Origin: Coriobacteriia bacterium | GTDB taxonomy: Bacteria; Actinomycetota; Coriobacteriia; Coriobacteriales; Atopobiaceae | Length of the DNA: 12,091 bases | NCBI GenBank assembly: GCA_003150175.1 | Contig: QAKZ01000007.1 | Coordinates: 1 to 12,091, forward strand | Reading direction: 5' to 3' | Part shown: piece after piece, positions 1 through 7,474 of the stretch | Position numbering within the stretch: position 1 is the stretch's first letter | Layout of the letters: each line of letters opens with the position of its first letter | Program-made: the position numbers and the translations under genes | The notes under the pieces: generated by a model | What the model was told of the DNA's origin: nothing | Databases searched by the model: none | The model's input: the letters and a program-made list of their open reading frames with translations, nothing else

Positions 1-1173
1 GTAGGCGTAGGAGCGCATGGTCTCCATCATGGCCTGCTCGGCGGCCTGGGTGTGGTACTCGCGGTCGATGACGATGTCCGCGGCGGCGAGCTCGGCGTCC
101 ACGTCGCCGTGCTCGTGCACGTCGTGGGCGACGAGGTTGCGCTTGGGGTCGCCCGTGCGGTCGGCGCCGTAGGCCCAGTCCTTCTCGTCGTGGATGACGG
201 TCGGGTTGTCGAGCGCCTGCTCCATGTCGAGGATGGCGGGGAGCTTCTCGTAGGTGACCTTGACGAGCTTGGCAGCCTTGGCGACGGCCTCCTCGGTCTC
301 TGCTACGACCATGGCGACCTCGTCGCCGACGTAGCGGACGACGTCGTCGAGGATCCTGGTGTCGTAGGGGGAGCACTCGAGGTAGGACTGGCCGGCGAGC
401 GTGAAGCTGTTGCGCGGGGCGTCCTCGGGGGTGTAGACGGCGACGACGCCGGGGACCGCGAGCGCGCGGGAGGTGTCGATCTTGGTCACGCGGGCGTGGG
501 CCTGGCCGCTGCGCACGAGCTTGACGATGAGCGCGTCGTCGGGCGCTAGGTCGTCGGCGTAGGCAGGCTTGCCGGCAAGAAGCGCGTAGGCGTCCTTCTT
601 TACGACGGGACGGGAAAGCGAGCTGCCGCGGTCTGAGGAGGTGACGCCCTTGCCGGCGGCCTTGACCTGCTTCTCCATGGCGACGGCGGCCTCGGAGCGC
701 TCGGAGAGCCTGCCGCCGGGGTTCTTGTGGCGGCCGAGGAAGCGGCGGATGGCGCGCATCTGGCTCGCATAGCCCGAGCAGCGGCAGAGGTTGCCCGAGA
801 GGAAGCGGCGGATGGTCTCGTCGTCGGCGTCGGGGTGCTTGCGGTCGAGGGCGAGGACGTCCATCTCGAGGCCGGGGGAGCAGAATCCGCACTGCTCGGC
901 GCCCTCCTCGGCCATGCAGCGGGCGAACTCCTCGCGCGCGGGGCCGACGCCCTCGAGCGTGGTCACGGCATGGCCGTCCACGCGGGCCATGAGGACGGAG
1001 CACGAAAGCACGGGCTCGTCGTCGAGCCACACGGTGCACAGGCCGCAGTTGCTCGTCTCGCAGCCGCACTTGACGGACTTGATGTGGTGGGCGCGCAGCC
1101 ACGCGAAGAGGGTCTGGTCGGGCGCGGCGTCCTCGGTGACCTCGCGGCCGTTGAGGGTGAAGGTGAGCTTCAT
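1..1173 (-). CDS. Xanthine dehydrogenase-family molybdenum hydroxylase, fused 2Fe-2S/molybdopterin subunit (3' end off window)
   Basis: The frame is open from the ATG at 1173 to the window edge (391 codons). Residues 1-75 are a plant-type 2Fe-2S ferredoxin domain with ligands C38, C43, C46 and C58. Residues 76-150 are the second, helical 2Fe-2S domain, with C95 and C98 in QCGFCSPG and C130-R-C132. After a linker (about 150-190) comes the start of the CoxL/XdhA-like molybdopterin domain, including GKPAYADDL, HARV and YVGDEVAMVVAET. The 2Fe-2S plus Mo fusion is known from E. coli XdhD and the Clostridium-type selenium-dependent xanthine dehydrogenases. The family hydroxylates purines or related heterocycles and passes electrons via 2Fe-2S to FAD. 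The start overlaps the FAD-gene stop (TAATG), suggesting translational coupling, and has an AAGGGGG ribosome site. The Mo-site residues that set substrate lie outside the window, so the substrate is unproven. Confidence 0.9.
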   Translation of the reverse strand, partial: MKLTFTLNGREVTEDAAPDQTLFAWLRAHHIKSVKCGCETSNCGLCTVWLDDEPVLSCSVLMARVDGHAVTTLEGVGPAREEFARCMAEEGAEQCGFCSPGLEMDVLALDRKHPDADDETIRRFLSGNLCRCSGYASQMRAIRRFLGRHKNPGGRLSERSEAAVAMEKQVKAAGKGVTSSDRGSSLSRPVVKKDAYALLAGKPAYADDLAPDDALIVKLVRSGQAHARVTKIDTSRALAVPGVVAVYTPEDAPRNSFTLAGQSYLECSPYDTRILDDVVRYVGDEVAMVVAETEEAVAKAAKLVKVTYEKLPAILDMEQALDNPTVIHDEKDWAYGADRTGDPKRNLVAHDVHEHGDVDAELAAADIVIDREYHTQAAEQAMMETMRSYAY

Positions 1174-2024
1174 TACTGGATGACCCCCTTGGGCTTGGCG
1201 GCCTCGGCGGCCAGGCGGAGCTCGGTCTCGACGTCGAGCTGATTGGCGGCGGTAAGGATCGCGCGGCGGCTGAGCACCTCTGCGAGCTCGGCGCGGTAGT
1301 CGGCGCTCGCGCGGCGGTCGGTGCCGTAGTTGAGGTAGCGGGCGCGCTCGCACGCGGCGGCGAGCTCGTCGGGCGTGAAGTCGCGGGGGAGGGCGAGCTC
1401 GTCGCCCTCGAGGAACTTGGCCTTCTTTGGCCGGGCGCCGACGGCGAGGTGCCACTCGTCGTCCCACAGCGCGGCACACACGTTGAGGGTCGAGAAGTCC
1501 GTTGCGGAGTTGCGCACGCACTGGAAGCTCGCGCGGTAGTCGTGCTTGCGGACGACGATGCGCTCGAGGACGTCGCGCGCCGCGCCGCCGTTGACGAAGT
1601 CGGCGAAGCGCATGGTGCCGGCACCGGTGAACTCCACCCAGGTGTCCAGGGGCAGCAGCGCCGTGACGATGTCCGAGAAGCCCATGCGCGCGTAGGCCGA
1701 GCCGCCCACGGTGGCGAGGTTGCGGAATTGGGTGCCGATGATGTCGTGCACGCCGTCGGTAAAGACGTTGCGCGTCATGCGGGCGAAGGCCTCGTGGTTC
1801 TCGAGCTGGCCGAGCGTGACCATCGCGCCGATGACGAAGGCGTCGTCGGTCTCCTCGATCCGGTCTAGGCCGCAGCCCGAGAGGTCGATGCCGATGGGGA
1901 TCGTCCGGTCCGAGAGGCGAAGCCACATCATGCCGCCGATGACGGTGGCGAGCCGGTTCTCCTGCAGGAGGTCGTAGGCCTCCTTTGTGCTTGCGGGGCG
2001 AGCGTATTGCTCGAATTTGAGCAC
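1173..2024 (-). CDS. FAD-binding subunit of the molybdenum hydroxylase (XdhB/YgfM-like)
   Basis: This 283-residue protein is the FAD-carrying subunit that accepts electrons from the 2Fe-2S clusters of the adjacent fused subunit. It shows the two flavin loops of the CO dehydrogenase flavoprotein fold: VIGGMMWLRL near residues 28-37, and the IGTQFRNLATVGG stretch near 96-108, followed by a downstream FSD. The C-terminal half matches the CoxM C-terminal domain. The length fits YgfM-type subunits (about 260-290). I chose the GTG at 2024 because AGGAGG lies four bases upstream and the product then begins VLKFEQY, as relatives do. An in-frame ATG at 2057 would add 11 charged residues that look like leader. 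The order FAD then fused Fe-S/Mo subunit indicates one operon, transcribed away from the urea genes. Confidence 0.88.
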   Translation of the reverse strand: MLKFEQYARPASTKEAYDLLQENRLATVIGGMMWLRLSDRTIPIGIDLSGCGLDRIEETDDAFVIGAMVTLGQLENHEAFARMTRNVFTDGVHDIIGTQFRNLATVGGSAYARMGFSDIVTALLPLDTWVEFTGAGTMRFADFVNGGAARDVLERIVVRKHDYRASFQCVRNSATDFSTLNVCAALWDDEWHLAVGARPKKAKFLEGDELALPRDFTPDELAAACERARYLNYGTDRRASADYRAELAEVLSRRAILTAANQLDVETELRLAAEAAKPKGVIQ

Positions 2025-2028
2025 GGGT

Positions 2029-2034
2029 CCTCCT
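2029..2034 (-). promoter_or_regulatory. Ribosome binding site that decides the FAD-subunit start
   Basis: On the minus strand a perfect AGGAGG is followed by ACCC and then GTG. It favours the GTG at 2024 over the upstream in-frame ATG at 2057, which has only a T-rich stretch before it. Confidence 0.7.
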
Positions 2035-2107
2035 CGGTCGCGCTTCTTGTCATGCAAAAAACAAATTTTACAACAGCTCAGAGGCCCAATTTAATATCCC
2101 CACACGT

Positions 2108-2128
2108 GCTGCGTTGTGTTTTCGCAGC
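2108..2128. repeat. Inverted repeat in the divergent region (operator candidate)
   Basis: GCTGCG at 2108-2113 and CGCAGC at 2123-2128 form perfect 6-bp arms around a 9-nt spacer. The site sits about 85-105 bp upstream of the hydroxylase FAD-subunit start. Operator function is a guess from position only. Confidence 0.3.
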
Positions 2129-2339
2129 TATATCGCCCCCACCCAGCGTTGGTGGGTTACGGGGAGGTTACGCGTTACGCGGGGATTTCTCGCGTATATC
2201 GGTTTACCTGCGCTGATGTGACGAATGTTGCCTAGCGCAACTATCGTGTTTCGCCGTTCACCGCCGAATCCAGACCGCTCGCCGCCCTCGCGTATAACCG
2301 CAAGCGACCGCACCGAACAACGACGAAAGGAAGGTCTGG

Positions 2340-2621
2340 ATGACGAATCTTCAGGCAAATCTGAGCCGGCGCTCGTTCGTGGGGCTCATGGGCCTCGCTG
2401 CCTCCGCGTCCACAGCCTCCGCCCTTGCCGGCTGCAGCGGCAGCGCCGTCGCGACCGTCGCCGCGGGCGCGCAGGGCGCCGAGCCCGTCTCCGCCGCGTC
2501 CTCCGCCGACGGCGCGGACGGCGTCTTCGGCGACACGATCAAGGTCGGCATCCTCCACTCGCTCTCGGGCACGATGGCGATCTCGGAGACCTCCGTCCGC
2601 GACGCCGAGGTCCTCGCCATC
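2340..2621 (+). pseudogene. urtA: Urea ABC transporter substrate-binding protein UrtA, 5' fragment (truncated)
   Basis: The first 94 codons are a recognisable UrtA start. A twin-arginine signal (S9-R10-R11-S12-F13) leads into a lipobox (L29-A30-G31-C32), so the intact protein would be a Tat-exported lipoprotein. An Ala/Gly/Ser-rich spacer follows, then the conserved opening of the periplasmic urea-binding domain ([20 protein letters not shown], then VRDAEVLAI). A full UrtA is about 400 residues and should continue with a DEINAAGG-like stretch. Here it stops at I94 and the DNA becomes ureC sequence in another frame, ending at TAA 2700-2702 after 26 meaningless residues. ATG 2340 has a good ribosome site (AAAGGAAGG, 5-nt spacer). 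The fragment heads the operon and retains its expression signals, but cannot bind urea. Confidence 0.88.
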
Positions 2622-2625
2622 CATC
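2619..2625. other. urtA::ureC deletion or assembly junction
   Basis: UrtA-like codons run through ATC at 2619-2621. UreC-like codons begin, shifted by one, at ATC 2623-2625 (IRTWQTA). The overlap GCCATCCATCCGC holds a short ATCC repeat, so a 3-5 base microhomology is possible. No long repeat, transposon end or att-like sequence flanks the joint. In the usual order urtABCDE-ureABC-ureEFGD, the missing segment would hold most of urtA, urtBCDE, ureA, ureB and two thirds of ureC, several kilobases in all. A misassembly gives the same picture. Confidence 0.8.
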
Positions 2626-3216
2626 CGCACCTGGCAGACCGCGTCAAAGATGCGCGACCAGCGCGGGCCCCTGCCCGAGGACGAGGGACACGGCAACGAT
2701 AACTTCCGCGCGCGCCGCTACGTGGCCAAGTACACGATCAACCCGGCTGTCGCGCACGGCATCTCGGACTACGTGGGCTCCGTCGAGGTGGGCAAGTTCG
2801 CCGACCTCGTGCTGTGGAACCCGGCCTTCTTCGGGAGCCGCCCGGACATCATCGTCAAGGGCGGCATGATCGTCGCGTCAAAGATGGGCGACGCCAACGC
2901 CTCGATCCCCACGACCGAGCCGGTCACCTACCGCCACATGTTCGCCGCCGACGGCCTCGCGCGCGCCACGAGCTGCCTCACCTTCGTGAGCCAGGCCGCC
3001 CTCGACCTCGAGGTCCCCAAGCGGCTGGGGCTCCAGAAGCGCTGCGTCGCGGTCCACAACTGCCGCAACATCGGCAAGAAGGACATGCGCCTGAACAACG
3101 CCACGCCCTCGATCGAGGTCGACCCCGAGACCTACAAGGTGACGGTCGACGGAGAGATCGCCACCTGCGAGCCCGCCCGGAAGCTGCCGCTCACGCAGCT
3201 CTATAACCTGTTTTAG
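2623..3216 (+). pseudogene. ureC: Urease alpha subunit UreC, C-terminal fragment (5' two thirds missing)
   Basis: The 197 codons to TAG 3216 are a clear UreC C-terminus: [101 protein letters not shown] and a terminal [10 protein letters not shown]. Full UreC is about 570 residues, so this is roughly residue 373 onward. All nickel ligands (the two HxH histidines, the carbamylated lysine, two further histidines and the aspartate, by family knowledge) lie upstream and are absent. No start codon with a ribosome site precedes the fragment in its frame, so any product would be incomplete and inactive. The stop overlaps the ureE ribosome site, as in an intact operon. Confidence 0.9.
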
Positions 3217-3226
3217 GAGGACGCCG

Positions 3227-3931
3227 ATGCTCTGTTGCGAGGTTTTGGGCAACCTGGGCGACCACGGGTTCGCCGCTGGCCTGGGGGATTTCGATGTCGA
3301 CCACGTCGACATCGACTGGCACGAGGCGTTCAAGAAGCTGCACAGAAAGACGAGCGAGCAGGGCCGCGAGGTCGGCATCCGCTTGGGCGACTGGGTGCTC
3401 TCGCGCGGGCTCTCCGATGGCGACGTGCTCGGGGTCGTGGAGGGCGAGGGCGGCTGCGGCGCAGACGGCCGCGCCGCGGTCGCAGGCGCCGGAGCAGGCG
3501 GTAAGAAGACCGTCGTCGCGGTGCGCCTCTTGCCCACGAAGTGCCTGGTCGTCGACGTCGCCGAGGACCATCCCTTCATGCTCGCCAAGGTCGGCTGGGA
3601 GGTGGGCAACACCCACACGCCGCTCTTTTACGGCGAGGGCGCCTACCAGGTGCTCTGCGAGTACTCCGAGCCGCTCGAGCGGCTGCTCTCCGGCGCGCAC
3701 GCCGTCGAGCTGACCGTCGCCGAGCGCGTGCTCGACCCGGCGCGGCGCGTCTCGGCGAGCGGGCACCACCACCCGCACGGCGAGGGGCACCACCACGGCG
3801 AGGGCGGGCACGGCCACGACCATGGCAGCGAGGCCGGGGCCGCCGCTCTCTCGCACGGCCGCTGCCACGATCACGACCACGGCCCCTCTTCCCATGGCTG
3901 CTGCCACGGGCACGACCACCATGGCGAGTGA
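3227..3931 (+). CDS. ureE: Urease accessory protein UreE, nickel metallochaperone with His-rich tail
   Basis: UreE binds Ni(II) in the cytoplasm and hands it to the UreG/UreF/UreD complex for urease activation. The 234-residue product has the N-terminal peptide-binding-like domain (about 1-105), then the metal-binding domain with the conserved GNTHTPL motif, H130 being the usual interface nickel ligand. The tail (177-234) has 19 histidines and three cysteines, a nickel-storage tail as in Klebsiella UreE but longer. Residues about 72-94 are a Gly/Ala-rich insertion not usual in the family. ATG 3227 follows AGGAGG (3215-3220), which overlaps the ureC stop. The 3' end overlaps ureF by 11 nt. The gene is intact although its target enzyme is not encoded here. 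Confidence 0.93.
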   Translation: MLCCEVLGNLGDHGFAAGLGDFDVDHVDIDWHEAFKKLHRKTSEQGREVGIRLGDWVLSRGLSDGDVLGVVEGEGGCGADGRAAVAGAGAGGKKTVVAVRLLPTKCLVVDVAEDHPFMLAKVGWEVGNTHTPLFYGEGAYQVLCEYSEPLERLLSGAHAVELTVAERVLDPARRVSASGHHHPHGEGHHHGEGGHGHDHGSEAGAAALSHGRCHDHDHGPSSHGCCHGHDHHGE

Positions 3932-4628
3932 GGCCGCCGCGCGCGAGCTCATGCTCATGCAGGTGTGCGACTCGGTGTTCCCCATCGGTGCCTACTCGCA
4001 CTCCTTCGGGCTGGAGACCTACATCCAGCTGGGCATCGTCCGCGACGAGGCGACCGCGCGCGAGTACGTGGGCCAGCAGATCCGCTACCCGCTGACCTAC
4101 ACCGAGCTGCTCGGCATGAGACTGGCGCACGAGGCGGCTGCCGCGGGCGACTGGGCGCGCGTCGCCGACCTCGAGGCAGTGATGGCGGCGGCTAAGGTCC
4201 CGGACGAGACCCGGACCGCCTCGCGCAGGATGGCGGCCCGCTTCTGCAAGACGGCCGAGGGCTTCTTGGCGGGGGAGGCGGCGACGGCGTTCGCCGCGTA
4301 CTCCGGGAGCACGGCCGCCGAGCGCGGGCGGCACATGGTCAACGCGGCCTACGGCGTCTGGGCGGCGCTCGCGGGGATCGGGCTTTGCGAGCTGCTGCGC
4401 CGCTACCTGTACGCGCAGGTGTCCGCCATGGTCGTGAACTGCGTGAAGACGGTCCCCCTGAGCCAGACCGCGGGGCAGGAGATCCTCTTTGCCTCGGCGC
4501 CGCTCCAGGTCGAGGCGGTCGAGCGCGCGCTTTCCGCCGACGAGGGGATGCTCGGGCTCTCGATGCCCGGGTTCGACACCCGCTGCATCGAGCACGAGAC
4601 GCTGTACTCGCGTCTGTACATGAGCTGA
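3921..4628 (+). CDS. ureF: Urease accessory protein UreF
   Basis: UreF forms a complex with UreD and UreG on apo-urease, gating nickel insertion and GTP hydrolysis. The 235-residue product is all-helical in character and has the family signature [16 protein letters not shown] at 20-35. A conserved [17 protein letters not shown] stretch precedes the C-terminus, which ends in the typical [18 protein letters not shown]. Length matches the family (about 225-240). I chose ATG 3921, which overlaps the ureE end by 11 nt; an upstream in-frame start would only translate the ureE His-tail DNA out of frame. There is no strong ribosome site, so translation probably depends on coupling to ureE. ATGs at 3951 and 3957 are alternatives. 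Confidence 0.92.
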   Translation: MASEAAARELMLMQVCDSVFPIGAYSHSFGLETYIQLGIVRDEATAREYVGQQIRYPLTYTELLGMRLAHEAAAAGDWARVADLEAVMAAAKVPDETRTASRRMAARFCKTAEGFLAGEAATAFAAYSGSTAAERGRHMVNAAYGVWAALAGIGLCELLRRYLYAQVSAMVVNCVKTVPLSQTAGQEILFASAPLQVEAVERALSADEGMLGLSMPGFDTRCIEHETLYSRLYMS

Positions 4629-4632
4629 CGCG

Positions 4633-4676
4633 GGCAGGCCGCGGCTGGATGGCCCTGCGCGGGCCCGCAGCCTGCC
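4633..4676. repeat. Structured ureF-ureG spacer (nested inverted repeats)
   Basis: The 68-bp gap between ureF and ureG has outer arms GGCAGGC (4633-4639) and GCCTGCC (4670-4676), and an inner hairpin GGCCC-TGCGC-GGGCC (4651-4665). No T-run follows, so it is not an intrinsic terminator. It may be an mRNA-stability element or chance in GC-rich DNA. Confidence 0.35.
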
Positions 4677-4696
4677 AGCGAGTAAGGAGAAGTTCC

Positions 4697-5308
4697 ATGT
4701 CCTATGTACGCATCGGAGTCGCCGGGCCCGTGGGCTCCGGCAAGACCGCCCTCATCGAGGCCTTGACCCGCAAGATGGCGGGCGAGTACTCCATGGGCGT
4801 CGTCACGAACGACATCTACACCAAGGAGGACGCCGAGTTCCTCACCGCCAACTCGGTGCTGCCGGCCGACCGCATCGTCGGCGTCGAGACGGGCGGCTGC
4901 CCCCACACCGCCATCCGCGAGGACGCGAGCATGAACCTCGAGGCCGTCGAGGCCATGGTCGAGGCGCACCCCGACATCCAGATCATGTTCGTGGAGTCCG
5001 GCGGCGACAACCTCTCGGCGACCTTCTCGCCGGAGCTCGCCGACGCGACGATCTTCGTCATCGACGTGTCCGAGGGCGACAAGATCCCGCGCAAGGGCGG
5101 CCCGGGCATCATGCGCTCCGACCTGCTTGTGATCAACAAGATCGACCTCGCACCCCACGTCGGCGCCTCGCTCGAGGTCATGGACCGCGACTCCCGGCGC
5201 ATGCGCGGCGAGCGGCCGTTCGTCTTCACCGACATCCGGGACGACGACGGGGTCGACGAGGTCGTCGCGTGGATAAAGAAGAACGTGCTTCTCGAGGACC
5301 TGGCGTGA
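4697..5308 (+). CDS. ureG: Urease accessory GTPase UreG
   Basis: UreG is the SIMIBI-class GTPase whose nickel-bound dimer delivers Ni to urease through UreF/UreD. The 203-residue product shows all the landmarks: P-loop GPVGSGKT at 10-17, the [10 protein letters not shown] stretch near 37-46, the nickel-binding C68-P69-H70, the [18 protein letters not shown] segment near 99-116, and the guanine-specificity motif N147-K148-I149-D150. Length is standard (about 200-210). ATG 4697 has AAGGAGA with a 6-nt spacer. The stop shares bases with the ureD GTG start. It looks fully functional. HypB-like hydrogenase chaperones are related, but the VETGGCPH and DNLSATF stretches are UreG-specific. Confidence 0.96.
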   Translation: MSYVRIGVAGPVGSGKTALIEALTRKMAGEYSMGVVTNDIYTKEDAEFLTANSVLPADRIVGVETGGCPHTAIREDASMNLEAVEAMVEAHPDIQIMFVESGGDNLSATFSPELADATIFVIDVSEGDKIPRKGGPGIMRSDLLVINKIDLAPHVGASLEVMDRDSRRMRGERPFVFTDIRDDDGVDEVVAWIKKNVLLEDLA

Positions 5309-6306
5309 GCAAGGTCGCGGGTGCCATGGCCGGGGTGGCGTCGGGCGACGGCGCGGGCACGGTCGGCGTGACGGCGGGCGCGGCGGGCGCCAGCGCGGCG
5401 GGCCCCGGCGCGGGCAATAAGTTCGGCCGCGTCTCCGAGCTGCGGCTCGTTGCCTGCGAGCGCGGCGGGCGCACGATCCTTACCGAGGCCGCGGCGACGA
5501 TGCCGTTCAAGGTCATGCATCCCTTCGAGGTACCCGCGGCGAGCCTGTGCGGCGCGGCCGGCGTGCCCGGCCTCGCGCAGAAGGCCGCCGAGGTCATGGT
5601 CATGTCCGCGTCCACGGGCATCATGGCCGGCGACGCGCAGTCCATCGACGTGCGCGTCGGCGTGGGCGCGGCGCTTCGCGTGACCAACCAGGCCTTCGAG
5701 AAGATCCACCGCATGGAGGCGGGCAAGAGCGCTTCTCGCTCGACCCGTCTGGCCGTCGCGGAGGGCGCCTACCTCGATTACGCCCCGCAGCCGATGATCC
5801 CCTTCGCGGACTCCGAGTACGCGGCGGACTGCGTGGCCGAGCTCGAGGGGCCGGGGGCGCGGCTCGTGTTCGAGGAGGTGCTCTCGTGCGGGCGCGTCGC
5901 GCGCGGCGAGAGGTTCGGGTACCGCTCGTTCAAGAACCGCGTCCGCGTGAACGTCGCGGGCCGTCCGGTCTACCTGGACAACGTCGTGTACGACCCGGCG
6001 ACCATGCCGATGGAGGGGATGGGGCTCTACGAGGGCTTCTCTCACCTGGGGAACCTCGTGCTCGTCAACTGCGAGGTGGGGGAGGGCGCCTTCACGCGCG
6101 CCCGCGACTACCTGCGCGACGAGACGGGCGTCATCGGCGCCGCGGCGGGCTCGCCCGTGGGTGCCGCCGAGGGCAGCGAGGCCATCAGCGGCGGCATCAC
6201 GCGCCTTTCGTCGGGCGACGTCTGCGTCCGCCTCCTCGGCCACCGCGCCCAGCGCGTCTCCGACGTTCTCTCGCGCGTGCGTGCCCTCCTCGCCAACGCT
6301 GGGTGA
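5305..6306 (+). CDS. ureD: Urease accessory protein UreD (UreH)
   Basis: UreD binds apo-urease directly and provides the tunnel for nickel from UreG. The 333-residue product has UreD features: a [13 protein letters not shown] stretch after the first strands, the [13 protein letters not shown] segment, [43 protein letters not shown] and [17 protein letters not shown]. Family length is about 270-290; the excess is an Ala/Gly-rich N-terminal stretch (about residues 5-38) and an Ala/Gly/Ser insertion near the C-terminus. I chose GTG 5305, whose GTGA overlaps the ureG stop, the common coupled arrangement. Starts further upstream lie inside ureG. An internal ATG at 5326 is the alternative. It is the last urease gene here. 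Confidence 0.9.
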   Translation: MSKVAGAMAGVASGDGAGTVGVTAGAAGASAAGPGAGNKFGRVSELRLVACERGGRTILTEAAATMPFKVMHPFEVPAASLCGAAGVPGLAQKAAEVMVMSASTGIMAGDAQSIDVRVGVGAALRVTNQAFEKIHRMEAGKSASRSTRLAVAEGAYLDYAPQPMIPFADSEYAADCVAELEGPGARLVFEEVLSCGRVARGERFGYRSFKNRVRVNVAGRPVYLDNVVYDPATMPMEGMGLYEGFSHLGNLVLVNCEVGEGAFTRARDYLRDETGVIGAAAGSPVGAAEGSEAISGGITRLSSGDVCVRLLGHRAQRVSDVLSRVRALLANAG

Positions 6307-6367
6307 CAGTCATTGGGTACAAGTGCACTTAGCAGGCCCGAAGGCCTCTGCACACATCGAGGCGCCC
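6307..6367. other. ureD-DUF389 spacer with two small palindromes
   Basis: The 61-bp spacer contains a perfect 10-bp palindrome AAGTGCACTT (6321-6330) and a small hairpin AGGCC-CGAA-GGCCT (6334-6347). Neither is followed by a T-run. The next gene could therefore be read through from the urease operon or have its own promoter; no clear -10/-35 pair was seen. Confidence 0.35.
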
Positions 6368-7474
6368 ATGAACAGAATCCAGCAGCTCGCGTTCCGCACA
6401 AAGAAGTTCCTTCACCGCGCGTTCAACATCCGCGAGGGCCGCGCGCCCTACCGCGTGATCCATCGGCGCTTCGTCAACGGGGCGCGGCTCACCGGGACGC
6501 ACCTGTGCATCCTCATCGTCGCCATGCTCATCGCCTGCATCGGGCTCGACACGGACTCCGACATCGCCATCGTCGGCGCCATGCTCATCTGCCCGCTCAT
6601 GGGGTCGGTGCTCGCGATCTCGTACGGCGTCGCCACGCTCGACCGCGGCATCACGGCCGAGGCCATCGCGGGGCTCGCGCTCCAGATGGCGTTTTGCCTG
6701 GTGACGTCCACGATTTACTTCAAGATCTCGCCCATCGCGTCCACGACCCCGGCGCTCGTGGACAACTCAACTCCGACGGTCTGGGACCTCGCGCTCGCGC
6801 TCGCGGGCGGCTTCGCGGGAGGTCTCGGGATGTCGCGCGAGCAAGAGCCCGCGACGCTGATCTCGGGCGTCGCGGTGGCGACCGCGCTCATGCCGCCGCT
6901 GTGCGCCGCCGGCTACGGCATCGCCGCGGGGAGCCTCTCGCTGTTCCTCTCGGCGCTCTACGAGTTCGGGATCAACGTTGTGTTCATCGCGCTGGCGACG
7001 GAGGCGGTGCTGCTCCTGCTGCGCGTGCCGCTCAAGCGCGACCTCGACGGCGACGGCGTCGAGACCAGGGAAGAAGCCGCGATTGCGAGCGAGCTCTCCC
7101 GCAAGGTCCGCCGGCGCGTGGTGCTGGGAACAATCGTCTTTGCCATCCCGTGCGTGCTGCTCACGGCCGGCTCCATCGACACGGCGGCGGGCGGGGTCGA
7201 GGATGGCTACGGCGTCGCCGAGACGACGCGCGAGCTCGCCGCTGCCCTGCCCGGCTTCGAGCGGTACTCGGTCGACGTCGAGGTCTCCGCGGACGGCGCG
7301 ACGGGGGATGGCGCAGCTTCTGACGGCGCGGCAAGAGGGGCCGCGACGCGCCAGGTCGTTGCCCGCGTGACCTGCAAAAACGAGCTTGACGACCGCTCGA
7401 GGCAAACGGCCGAGAACCTCATCCGCTTGAACGTCCCCGGCCTCGACCGCGTCGACTTCATCGTCGGCAAGTAG
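6368..7474 (+). CDS. DUF389-family multi-pass membrane protein
   Basis: The 368-residue product belongs to the DUF389 (TIGR00341-like) membrane protein family, whose biochemical function is not established. About six hydrophobic segments are visible between residues 40 and 275. They include LCILIVAMLIACIGLD, IAIVGAMLICPLMGSVLAI and the family hallmark LISGVAVATALMPPLCAAGYG, followed by LFLSALYEFGINVVFIALA. The charged segment KRDLDGDGVETREEAA separates the last two membrane spans. The C-terminal ~100 residues form a soluble domain with a low-complexity Gly/Ala/Asp insertion. ATG 6368 has GAGG five bases upstream; longer in-frame starts would overlap ureD. It lies 61 bp after ureD, so co-transcription with the urease genes is possible, but no functional link is known. 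Its stop codon lies in the first of three 53-bp repeats. Confidence 0.85.
   Translation: MNRIQQLAFRTKKFLHRAFNIREGRAPYRVIHRRFVNGARLTGTHLCILIVAMLIACIGLDTDSDIAIVGAMLICPLMGSVLAISYGVATLDRGITAEAIAGLALQMAFCLVTSTIYFKISPIASTTPALVDNSTPTVWDLALALAGGFAGGLGMSREQEPATLISGVAVATALMPPLCAAGYGIAAGSLSLFLSALYEFGINVVFIALATEAVLLLLRVPLKRDLDGDGVETREEAAIASELSRKVRRRVVLGTIVFAIPCVLLTAGSIDTAAGGVEDGYGVAETTRELAAALPGFERYSVDVEVSADGATGDGAASDGAARGAATRQVVARVTCKNELDDRSRQTAENLIRLNVPGLDRVDFIVGK

Larger units (their letters stand above)
2025..2339. promoter_or_regulatory. Divergent intergenic region between the hydroxylase operon and the urea/urease operon
   Basis: This 315-bp gene-free stretch must hold promoters for both directions. 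The part near the hydroxylase gene (about 2055-2100) is unusually AT-rich for this genome and offers a minus-strand -10 candidate, TAAAAT, at 2065-2070. On the plus strand TATAAC at 2293-2298 is a possible -10 for the urea operon, but no good -35 accompanies it. An inverted repeat lies at 2108-2128 (GCTGCG, 9-nt loop, CGCAGC). GTTAC direct repeats start at 2156, 2167 and 2174, the last two as adjacent GTTACGC copies. These could be regulator sites, but nothing identifies the regulator. The urtA ribosome site AAAGGAAGG is at 2326-2334. Confidence 0.5.

Noticed and set aside
52..1242. Plus-strand open frames across the hydroxylase genes
   Set aside because: They are antisense shadows created by high GC content; the minus-strand frame carries the conserved Fe-S and Mo-domain motifs.
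2622..2702. A deliberate UrtA-UreC fusion protein
   Set aside because: The two parts are in different frames; the chimeric frame ends at 2702 after 26 meaningless residues.
3822..3920. Longer UreF start at 3822
   Set aside because: The added residues are an off-frame reading of the ureE His-tail DNA, unlike any UreF N-terminus.
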